The position numbers and the translations under genes were made by a program. 5,341 bases of DNA, taken from positions 1 through 5,341 of the forward strand of contig JAGQUE010000036.1 of assembly GCA_020438665.1 (NCBI GenBank), given 5' to 3'. A model generated the notes under the pieces. It saw nothing but the letters and a program-made list of their open reading frames with translations, had not been told where the DNA came from and made no database searches. The stretch comes from Nocardioidaceae bacterium. GTDB taxonomy: Bacteria; Actinomycetota; Actinomycetes; Propionibacteriales; Nocardioidaceae. Shown here piece after piece: positions 1 through 4,629 of this stretch (the first letter of the stretch is position 1; every line of letters begins with the position of its first letter).

Positions 1-167
1 ACCATGCGCAGCGTCGTCGTCTTGCCACACCCGGACGGGCCGAGCAGGGCGAAGAACGACCCCCGCGGCACATCGAGATCGAGGGCGTCGACCGCAGTGA
101 AGTGGGCGAACTGCTTGGTCAGCGCACGCAGGCGCAGGCCGTCGAAGTCGGCCTCGGGGGTCGTCAT
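1..167 (-). CDS. ABC transporter ATP-binding protein, PotA-like (N-terminal part, runs off window)
   Basis: This is the first 55 codons of an ABC-transporter ATPase, which would hydrolyse ATP on the cytoplasmic face to power uptake by the polyamine transporter whose binding protein is encoded just upstream. The translation begins [20 protein letters not shown], followed by an A-loop-side strand ([20 protein letters not shown]) and a perfect Walker A motif, [10 protein letters not shown], at residues 43-52. The gene is cut by the window edge, so Walker B, the ABC signature and any TOBE domain cannot be seen. The ATG at 165-167 is chosen because AGGAG (174-178, minus strand) lies 6 nt upstream. 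The start is 10 bp after the stop of the binding-protein gene, so the two are surely co-transcribed. The ABC-ATPase assignment is certain; the polyamine substrate comes from the neighbour. Confidence 0.93.
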   Translation of the reverse strand, partial: MTTPEADFDGLRLRALTKQFAHFTAVDALDLDVPRGSFFALLGPSGCGKTTTLRM

Positions 168-173
168 GATGGT

Positions 174-178
174 CTCCT
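174..178 (-). promoter_or_regulatory. Shine-Dalgarno of the ATPase gene, overlapping the upstream stop
   Basis: AGGAG on the minus strand sits 6 nt before the ATPase ATG, and its first base is the last base of the TGA (178-180) that ends the binding-protein gene. This arrangement favours translational coupling of the binding protein and ATPase. Confidence 0.8.
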
Positions 179-1359
179 CAGCCGCCTTGGACATCAGCCC
201 AGTCCCTTTCATACGCAGTCGCGGTCTTCTCGTCGAGCGCCATGAAGGCGAACGTGTTGGCGAGGGTCTCTTCGCTGGGGAAGATCAGCTCGTTGTCGAC
301 CAGGCTCGGGTCGACCGACTCCATCGCCTGCTGGGCACCCTGCACCGGGCAGATGTAGTTGTTCCACGCCGCGAGCTTGGCCGCCACCTCAGGCTCGTAG
401 TAGTAGTTCATCCACTTCTCGGCGTTCTCCTGGTGGGTGGCCAGGTTGGGCACGATCATGTTGTCGCTCCAGAGCGACAGCCCCTCCTCGGGCACGACCC
501 ACTTGATGTCGGGGTTGTCGAGCTGGGCCTGGATCACGTCGCCCGACCACGCCTCGCACGCGACCACGTTGCCGGCCGCGAGGTCGTTGAGATAGTCGTT
601 GCCGTTGAACGAGCGGATCTGACCGTCCGAGACCGCCTTGCGCAGCGCCTCGATGGCGTTGTCCCAGTCGGTCTGGTCGAAGTCGTCGGGGTTGCCGCCG
701 GTCACCTTCACCATGAAGGCCATGGTGTCGCGCATCTCCGTGAGCATCGTGACGCGCCCCTTGAGGTCCGAGCGCGTGAGCAGCTCGGAGAAGCTCTTGA
801 CCTCGCCGACCTCCTTGGCGTTGTAGGCGATGCCGGTCAGGCCGCTCTGCCAGGGCACGTGGTAGGTCAGGTCGGGGTCCCAGGCCTTGCCCTGGAGGGC
901 TGTGATCAACCGCTCCGTGACGTTGGGGATGTTGTCGTGGTTGAGCGGCTGGATCCAGCCGAGGCTGATCATCTTCGCCGCCATCCAGTCGGTGAGGACC
1001 ATGATGTCGCGCTGGACCGACTGGCACGACGCCAGCTGGTTCTTGACCTTGGCGTAGAACTCCTGGTTGTCGTTGACGTCGTCGGTGTAGGTGACCGAGA
1101 TGCCTGTCTCACGCTGGAAGACCTGGAACGTCGAGTCCGACTTCTTGCGCGGGTCGATGTAGGCCGGCCAGTTGGAGATGATCAGCGACTTGTCGGTCGC
1201 CGAGACGTCCTTGGCGCGGCACGCGGCCGCGTCCTGCGTCGCCGGTTCGGTGCCGAAGAACGGCAGCTTGAGGGCGGCCAGGCTCGCGCCTGCGAAGGCG
1301 ACCCCCCCAGCACCCTTGAGCAATGTCCGTCTACTCGTCTGGCCTGCTGGGCCGTCCAC
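178..1359 (-). CDS. polyamine ABC transporter substrate-binding protein (PotD/PotF family), Tat signal
   Basis: This is an extracytoplasmic solute-binding protein that would capture spermidine or putrescine and pass it to an ABC permease. With the GTG start at 1357-1359 it has 393 residues. A twin-arginine signal (S-R-R-T-L-L-K, residues 9-15) and a hydrophobic, Ala/Gly-rich stretch to about residue 36 precede the mature domain. PotD-like landmarks follow in order: ISNWPAY (about 61-67, matching the ligand-stacking Trp/Tyr strand), TEMRDT (about 207-212), CEAWSGD (about 268-273), and [14 protein letters not shown] (about 291-304; Trp297 and Asp299 match the Trp/Asp pair that binds amines in PotD). 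Ala66 stands where PotD and PotF have an acidic residue. There is no normal lipobox: Cys47 follows D-A-A-A but lies about 36 residues after the arginines. The start is chosen because AGGAGG (1369-1374) lies 9 nt before the GTG, whereas the upstream ATG at 1381-1383 (8 more codons) has no SD. It is the first gene of a minus-strand operon with the ATPase; permeases are expected beyond the window. The exact polyamine is inferred, not shown. Confidence 0.92.
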   Translation of the reverse strand: MDGPAGQTSRRTLLKGAGGVAFAGASLAALKLPFFGTEPATQDAAACRAKDVSATDKSLIISNWPAYIDPRKKSDSTFQVFQRETGISVTYTDDVNDNQEFYAKVKNQLASCQSVQRDIMVLTDWMAAKMISLGWIQPLNHDNIPNVTERLITALQGKAWDPDLTYHVPWQSGLTGIAYNAKEVGEVKSFSELLTRSDLKGRVTMLTEMRDTMAFMVKVTGGNPDDFDQTDWDNAIEALRKAVSDGQIRSFNGNDYLNDLAAGNVVACEAWSGDVIQAQLDNPDIKWVVPEEGLSLWSDNMIVPNLATHQENAEKWMNYYYEPEVAAKLAAWNNYICPVQGAQQAMESVDPSLVDNELIFPSEETLANTFAFMALDEKTATAYERDWADVQGG

Positions 1360-1368
1360 AGGCAACTC

Positions 1369-1374
1369 CCTCCT
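1369..1374 (-). promoter_or_regulatory. Shine-Dalgarno that decides the binding-protein start
   Basis: A consensus AGGAGG on the minus strand lies 9 nt before the GTG at 1357-1359. It would fall inside the coding sequence if the ATG at 1381-1383 were used, so it argues for the shorter protein. Confidence 0.65.
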
Positions 1375-1385
1375 CGCGCGCATGT

Positions 1386-1403
1386 GGACCGCAGCCTGTC
1401 ACG
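1386..1403 (+). repeat. bipartite direct repeat, copy 1 (GGAC-N4-GCCTGTCACG)
   Basis: This is one of two copies, in the same orientation, of GGAC then four free bases then GCCTGTCACG (14 fixed positions identical). It lies 27 bp upstream of the likely GTG start of the binding protein, near where that gene's mRNA should begin. The second copy is at 1498-1515. It is a candidate operator; the binding factor is unknown, though the divergent Lrp/AsnC protein is the natural suspect. Confidence 0.5.
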
Positions 1404-1474
1404 GGACTCCCCCTATGACAAGGGAATCGTTTGTTGCAGACATGTAAATCCACGGATTCCGACCCCGACGCGCC

Positions 1475-1491
1475 CAAGGCCTAGGGCTTTG
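1475..1491. promoter_or_regulatory. imperfect dyad CAAnGCC-N3-GGCnTTG, possible operator
   Basis: A 17-bp element has arms CAAgGCC and GGCtTTG with 12 of 17 positions symmetric. It touches the proposed -35 box (1489-1494) of the Lrp-family gene. Lrp/AsnC proteins bind imperfect dyads of about 13-17 bp and often regulate themselves, so this is a reasonable autoregulatory site, but nothing in the sequence alone proves it. Confidence 0.35.
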
Positions 1492-1517
1492 ACCACAGGA
1501 CACGGGCCTGTCACGCT
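1489..1517 (+). promoter_or_regulatory. candidate promoter of the Lrp-family gene
   Basis: TTGACC (1489-1494) is followed after 17 bp by CACGCT (1512-1517), which keeps the two most conserved -10 positions (A2 and T6). Transcription would start about 8 nt later, at the GTG start codon at 1525, giving a leaderless mRNA. The -35 is good and the -10 is weak. No convincing promoter was found for the minus-strand operon in 1360-1524. Confidence 0.45.
1498..1515 (+). repeat. bipartite direct repeat, copy 2 (GGAC-N4-GCCTGTCACG)
   Basis: This second copy of the repeat at 1386-1403 starts 112 bp from the first, and the four spacer bases differ completely. It overlaps the proposed -10 box of the Lrp-family gene, so a protein bound here would block its promoter. 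Within this copy, ACAGG (1495-1499) and CCTGT (1507-1511) also form a short inverted repeat. Confidence 0.5.
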
Positions 1518-1524
1518 TCTGGGT

Positions 1525-2004
1525 GTGACCAGGTCATCGAAGCAGGGCCGCGCCCCCGCGATGCTCGACGACGTCTCCAAGGCGATCATCGAGCAGCTCC
1601 AGCAGGACGGGCGCCGCTCCTACGCCGCCATCGGCAAGGTCGTCGGTCTCTCCGAGGCCGCCGTACGTCAACGTGTCCAGCGGCTCATCGACTCCGGAGT
1701 CATGCAGGTCGTCGCCGTGACCGACCCCCTCGAGCTGGGCTTCGCGCGGCAGGCGATGGTCGGCGTACGCATCCAGGGCCCGGTCGAGGAGGTGGCCGAC
1801 CAGATCGTCGAGCTCGACGAGGTCGACTACGTCGTGATCACCGCCGGGTCCTTCGACCTGCTCGTCGAGGCCGTCTGCGAGAGCGACGAGCACCTGCTCG
1901 AGCTGCTCTCCCACAAGATCCGCACCATTCCGGGCGTCGAGTCCACCCAGACCTTCATGTACCTCAAGCTCAAGAAGCAGACCTACTCGTGGGGTGTGCG
2001 CTGA
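1525..2004 (+). CDS. Lrp/AsnC-family transcriptional regulator
   Basis: This is a feast/famine-type DNA-binding regulator, 159 residues from the GTG at 1525, close to the usual 150-165 of the family. An N-terminal winged helix-turn-helix follows the typical D-x-x-x-K-A-I-I-E-Q-L opening (15-25); the helix-turn-helix runs about 32-54 (SYAAIGKVVGLSEAAVRQRV). The RAM ligand-binding and oligomerisation domain spans about 77-150, with the family's GSFDLLVEAV strand at 108-117. In-frame alternatives are the GTG (leaderless fit with the promoter above, no SD) and the ATG at 1561 (147 residues, poor SD). I prefer the GTG because a short basic N-terminal tail (TRSSKQGR) is common in this group. It is divergent from a polyamine importer and overlaps an FAD amine-oxidase-like gene, so it probably senses an amine or amino acid and controls both arms. 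That role is inferred from position. Confidence 0.9.
   Translation: MTRSSKQGRAPAMLDDVSKAIIEQLQQDGRRSYAAIGKVVGLSEAAVRQRVQRLIDSGVMQVVAVTDPLELGFARQAMVGVRIQGPVEEVADQIVELDEVDYVVITAGSFDLLVEAVCESDEHLLELLSHKIRTIPGVESTQTFMYLKLKKQTYSWGVR
1526..1536. promoter_or_regulatory. perfect 11-bp palindrome at the regulator's start codon
   Basis: TGACC-A-GGTCA is symmetric around one base and begins inside the GTG start codon. A TGACCA half-site also occurs at 1490-1495. It may be an operator half of the autoregulatory region, but a match this short could be chance. Confidence 0.3.
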
Positions 2005-3386
2005 GCGCCAACTACGCCGAGCTGTCCTTGTGGCACTCCCACCCGTCTCTCGACTGGTCGCCACGCCCCGCCCTGCCCGGTGATCTCCACGTGGACGTCG
2101 CCATCGTCGGGGCCGGCTTCACCGGCCTGTGGACGGCCTACTACCTCGCCGAGGCCGACCCGGGGCTTCGCATCGCGGTGCTCGACAAGGACGTCGCGGG
2201 CTTCGGTGCCTCCGGACGCAACGGCGGCTGGTGCTCGGCGCTGTTCCCGGCCTCCTCCGACAAGGTGGCCCGTCTCCCCGGCGCCGACCGGGCCGGCGCC
2301 CAGGCCCTGCACGCCGCCATGTGCGACACCGTCGACGAGGTGGGCCGCGTCGTGGCGGCCGAGCGCATCGACGCCGACTACGCCAAGGGTGGCACGATCG
2401 TCCTCGCACGCACCGCGACCGAGCTCGCACGTGCCCGCGGCGAGGTGGCCGAGGCCCGGGCATGGGACCGCGGTGAGGACGACCTGCGGCTCCTCGGTGC
2501 CGACGAGGCACGGTCGCTGCTCGGAGCCACCAACGTGCTCGGCGCGACGTACACCCCCCACTGCGCGGCCATCCATCCGGCCAAGACCGTCCGAGGACTC
2601 GCCGACGTCGTCGAGCGTCGCGGCGTCACCATCTATGAGCAGACACAGGCACTCGCCATCGAGCCGGGACGCGTGCGCACGACCCACGGCATCGTCACCG
2701 CCGGCCATGTTGTCCGGGCGACGGAGGGCTACACCGCCAGCCTCGAGGGCATGAAGCGCGACGTCGTCCCGGTCTATTCAATGATGGTCGCCACCGAGCC
2801 GCTGCCCGCCGAGCTCTGGGAGCAGATCGGGCTGCGACGTCGTGAGACGTTCTCCGACTTCCGTCACCTCCTTATCTATGGGCAGCGCACCGCCGACGAC
2901 CGCCTCGCATTCGGCGGGCGGGGCGCGCCCTACCACTTCGGCTCCGACACCGGCGTCGCCAACGACCGCGACGAGCGGGTCTTCGCCTCGCTCCACCACA
3001 CCCTGCTCGGTTTGTTCCCGATACTGCGCGGCACCCGCTTCACCCACGCCTGGGGCGGCGCCCTGGGCGTACCTCGTGACTGGTGCGCCTCGGCTGGGAT
3101 CGACCGGTCGACCGGGATCGCCTGGGCCGGCGGTTATGTCGGCGACGGGGTCGGCACCACCAACCTGTCCGGGCGGACCCTGCGCGACCTCATCCTGGGG
3201 CGCGACACCGAGCTGACCCGCCTGCCGTGGGTCAACCACCGGTCGCCGCGCTGGGAGCCCGAGCCGCTGCGCTGGCTCGGCATCAACGCCGGGCTGCGTG
3301 CCATGACGGTCGCCGACGCCGAGGAGAAGGTCACCCGTCGCGAGAGCGCCATCGCCACGGTGATGGCCCCCTTCCTCGGGCACTGA
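1989..3386 (+). CDS. FAD-dependent oxidoreductase, DAO family (PuuB-like amine oxidase)
   Basis: This 465-residue flavoenzyme of the D-amino-acid-oxidase/glycine-oxidase fold is likely cytoplasmic and would oxidise an amine to an imine/aldehyde with release of H2O2 or transfer to an acceptor. The FAD dinucleotide-binding unit is at the N-terminus: AIVGAGFTGLWTAYYLAEA (38-56), then the acidic end of the second strand (VLDKD, 64-68) and the GFGASGRNGGW motif (71-81), typical of this family. The C-terminal FAD-contact motif WAGGYVGDGVGTTNLSG lies at about 379-395. About 65 further residues form a tail. Relatives include gamma-glutamylputrescine oxidase (PuuB). Beside a polyamine importer that role fits, but sarcosine or other amine oxidation is not excluded. 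The only standard start is GTG 1989, which overlaps the regulator by 16 nt with no good SD. A CTG at 2001 forms CTGA with the regulator's stop and may be the real or ancestral start (461 residues). Confidence 0.85.
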   Translation: MGCALSANYAELSLWHSHPSLDWSPRPALPGDLHVDVAIVGAGFTGLWTAYYLAEADPGLRIAVLDKDVAGFGASGRNGGWCSALFPASSDKVARLPGADRAGAQALHAAMCDTVDEVGRVVAAERIDADYAKGGTIVLARTATELARARGEVAEARAWDRGEDDLRLLGADEARSLLGATNVLGATYTPHCAAIHPAKTVRGLADVVERRGVTIYEQTQALAIEPGRVRTTHGIVTAGHVVRATEGYTASLEGMKRDVVPVYSMMVATEPLPAELWEQIGLRRRETFSDFRHLLIYGQRTADDRLAFGGRGAPYHFGSDTGVANDRDERVFASLHHTLLGLFPILRGTRFTHAWGGALGVPRDWCASAGIDRSTGIAWAGGYVGDGVGTTNLSGRTLRDLILGRDTELTRLPWVNHRSPRWEPEPLRWLGINAGLRAMTVADAEEKVTRRESAIATVMAPFLGH

Positions 3387-3399
3387 CCGAAAACGGGTT

Positions 3400-3456
3400 G
3401 CGCGTCGCTCGCGCCGGGTCCCACCATGGTGGTGACTGCCGGTGCCCGCTGGCGCC
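3400..3456 (+). promoter_or_regulatory. structured spacer: two hairpins and a 12-bp palindrome
   Basis: The 155 bp between the oxidoreductase and the kinase hold, in order, a GCGCG/CGCGC hairpin (3400-3414, 5-nt loop), the perfect palindrome CCACCATGGTGG (3421-3432, with GTC/GAC just outside it across one unpaired T), and GGTGCC-CGCT-GGCGCC (3441-3456, 6-bp stem with one G-U pair). None has a U-tract. They could end the oxidoreductase mRNA, bind a regulator, or fold in the kinase 5' leader. A very weak promoter (TTGCGC 3398-3403, 18 bp, CACCAT 3422-3427) is possible. Confidence 0.35.
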
Positions 3457-3466
3457 CTGGATCGAG

Positions 3467-3472
3467 AGGAGG
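3467..3472 (+). promoter_or_regulatory. consensus Shine-Dalgarno not aligned with the kinase start
   Basis: AGGAGG, within GAGAGGAGG, sits 5 nt before an ATG at 3478 that opens a 42-codon ORF. It is one of the best ribosome-binding sites in the window, yet it is 69 nt upstream of the kinase ATG and serves a different frame. Confidence 0.6.
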
Positions 3473-3477
3473 CCCCG

Positions 3478-3606
3478 ATGACTGTCGCTGTCCGTGGCCT
3501 GCCCACCTTCGCCCTCTCGACCTTCTGGAGCACCAGCACCGATGACTTCCTTCTCCGACCCCTGGAGCGAGCCCGCTCTGTTGGGATCCGACACCGCTCG
3601 TCCTGA
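3478..3606 (+). CDS. small ORF (42 aa) with strong SD overlapping the kinase start
   Basis: This unrecognised short ORF begins MTVAVRGLPTFALSTFWSTS and ends in a basic tail (RHRSS). Its ATG has a consensus SD at ideal spacing. In the 21 codons before the kinase begins, 18 have G or C at the third position, the pattern of genuine coding sequence here; the kinase reading frame extended back over the same bases has few. After 3542 the two frames overlap by 65 bp and the kinase frame takes over. It may be a leader peptide coupled to kinase translation, or the original N-terminus of the kinase split off by a one-base frameshift or sequencing error. No function is assigned. Confidence 0.35.
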   Translation: MTVAVRGLPTFALSTFWSTSTDDFLLRPLERARSVGIRHRSS

Positions 3607-4444
3607 CGAGCATGACGACGTCGACCCGGCGTTCGTGTTCGACTTCCAGACCTACGACGACCCCGACGAGGACGCGGGGCAGCGGTGGTCCACCTGGGCC
3701 TCCGTGGAGCCCCTGTGCCGCGGACCCGAGCCACGCCCCGGCTGGGTCGTGACCTCCCAAGGAGCGATCGACACCGACCTCGGCATCCTCAAGTCCGGCA
3801 AGGAGGCCGACGTCTTCCTCGTCGAGCGCGCCGACCCCGCGGATCCGGACGGTGGCGTGGTGATGGCGGCCAAGCGCTATCGCGGCACCGACCACCGCAG
3901 CTTCCACCGGGCGGCCGTCTATACCGAGGGCCGCAGCGTCAAGCGGTCCCGCGACCGGCGGGCCCTCAAGCGCAAGAGCACGTGGGGACGCGCCGTCGCC
4001 GCCGGCGAGTGGGCGATCGCCGAGTGGGACGCGCTCAAGCGGAGCTGGGAGCTCGGCCTGCCCGTGCCCTACCCCGTCCAGATCGACGGCACCGAGATCC
4101 TCATGGAGTGGGTCAGCCACGAGGGCGAGACGGCGCCGAGGCTCGCGCAGACCCGTCCCGAGCCAGACCTGTTGGGGTCGTACTTCGACCAGCTCCGGGA
4201 CGCGATGGCGACCCTGGTCCAGGCTGGTCTCGTCCACGGCGACCTGTCGGCCTACAACCTGCTGGCCGCCGGTGAGCGGCTGGTGGTCATCGACCTGCCG
4301 CAGATGGTCGACCTGGCCGGCAACCCGGCGGGCTTCGACTTCCTCCAGCGCGACTGCGCGAACGTGTGTGGCTGGTTCCGCTCCCGCGGGCTCGACGTGG
4401 ACGAGCACGACCTGTTCGGCGAGCTGATCGGCCACGCGTTCTGA
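3542..4444 (+). CDS. RIO-type serine protein kinase (RIO1-like)
   Basis: This 300-residue atypical protein kinase of the RIO family would transfer phosphate from ATP to Ser residues, in the cytoplasm; bacterial targets are not established. An acidic N-terminus (to about 45) precedes the family segment GQRWSTW (46-52) and GPEPRPGWVVTSQ (61-73). The RIO nucleotide loop is LKSGKEADVF (83-92) and the probable ATP Lys is K111 (MAAKRYR). A very basic flexible loop (130-150) corresponds to the RIO1 autophosphorylation loop. The catalytic loop is HGDLSAYNLL (232-241; D234 and N239) and the metal-binding motif IDLPQ (250-254; D251). All key residues are present, so it should be active. The ATG at 3542 is the first Met that gives a normal length, but its SD is poor (GGAG 11 nt away). 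An in-frame GTG at 3494 would add 16 residues with unlikely codon use. It is probably a separate unit from the polyamine genes and ends at a strong hairpin. Confidence 0.92.
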   Translation: MTSFSDPWSEPALLGSDTARPDEHDDVDPAFVFDFQTYDDPDEDAGQRWSTWASVEPLCRGPEPRPGWVVTSQGAIDTDLGILKSGKEADVFLVERADPADPDGGVVMAAKRYRGTDHRSFHRAAVYTEGRSVKRSRDRRALKRKSTWGRAVAAGEWAIAEWDALKRSWELGLPVPYPVQIDGTEILMEWVSHEGETAPRLAQTRPEPDLLGSYFDQLRDAMATLVQAGLVHGDLSAYNLLAAGERLVVIDLPQMVDLAGNPAGFDFLQRDCANVCGWFRSRGLDVDEHDLFGELIGHAF

Positions 4445-4466
4445 CCGGTGGGCGGAGCAGCTGAGC

Positions 4467-4514
4467 CGACCCGGGGACGAACCCCCCGAGAGCCATGGGT
4501 TCGTACCCGGGTCG
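4467..4514 (+). terminator. 18-bp hairpin terminator after the RIO kinase gene
   Basis: Arms 4467-4484 and 4497-4514 are reverse complements at 17 of 18 positions (the single mismatch is 4476/4505) around a 12-nt loop, starting 23 bp after the kinase stop. The inner eight pairs are ACGAACCC/GGGTTCGT. No run of T follows, as is common for actinobacterial terminators, so intrinsic termination is likely but not assured. Confidence 0.65.
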
Positions 4515-4577
4515 AACGCTCGTCTTCAACCAACCAGGATTTGATCGTTCAGACCAGCGCCTGCCGCCAGATGTGTT

Positions 4578-4607
4578 GGATTCCACAGGATCACCCGCAG
4601 GATTCAC
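4578..4607 (+). repeat. three phased GGATT(C)CAC-like direct repeats
   Basis: GGATTCCAC (4578-4586), GGATCAC (4588-4594) and GGATTCAC (4600-4607) start 10 and 12 bp apart, about one helical turn each, and end 10 bp before the -10 box of the next gene, where a -35 element would be. A partial fourth copy, GGATTTG, is at 4537. Tandem sites on one face of the helix in this position suggest an activator binding site. No known regulator was recognised. Confidence 0.4.
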
Positions 4608-4617
4608 GGCGAGTGGG

Positions 4618-4623
4618 TAGCGT
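4618..4623 (+). promoter_or_regulatory. -10 box for a leaderless LOG-family transcript
   Basis: TAGCGT matches the TANNNT actinobacterial -10 and ends 6 nt before the ATG at 4630, so transcription should start at or next to the start codon. No -35 hexamer is visible at the expected place, and there is no Shine-Dalgarno sequence. Confidence 0.55.
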
Positions 4624-4629
4624 CGCATC

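Noticed and set aside
1420..1460. GGAATC/GATTCC inverted arms in the divergent region
   Set aside because: Six-base arms 29 bp apart in a 165-bp region are within chance expectation, and they do not line up with a recognisable promoter.
1384..1460. Promoter for the minus-strand polyamine operon
   Set aside because: Several partial hexamers were examined on the minus strand (for example TTTACA at about 1444-1449), but none had a matching partner at 16-18 bp, so no promoter was called.
4..1524. Very long plus-strand open frame leading into the Lrp-family gene
   Set aside because: It is antisense to the binding protein and ATPase genes, which carry clear family motifs. Long antisense open frames are usual in DNA this GC-rich, and only the part from 1525 on looks like a protein family.
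2080..2754. Plus-strand open frame inside the oxidoreductase gene
   Set aside because: The translation is a Pro/Arg/Ser-rich frame shadow, while the oxidoreductase frame carries the FAD motifs.
3387..3545. In-frame readthrough extension of the oxidoreductase ending in ATGA at the kinase start
   Set aside because: The frame stays open for about 52 codons after the TGA at 3384-3386 and its stop overlaps the kinase ATG, but third-position GC is low and the peptide looks non-coding. The ATGA overlap is probably chance.
3134..4435. 433-codon minus-strand open frame opposite the kinase and oxidoreductase
   Set aside because: Its translation is low-complexity and matches no family I know. Both genes on the plus strand have intact catalytic motifs over the same bases.
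4497..4517. Possible tRNA T-arm (GGGTTCGTACCC)
   Set aside because: It contains TTC within a GGG/CCC stem, but the loop length is wrong, and there is no acceptor stem, anticodon arm or D-arm around it. The sequence is explained by the terminator hairpin.
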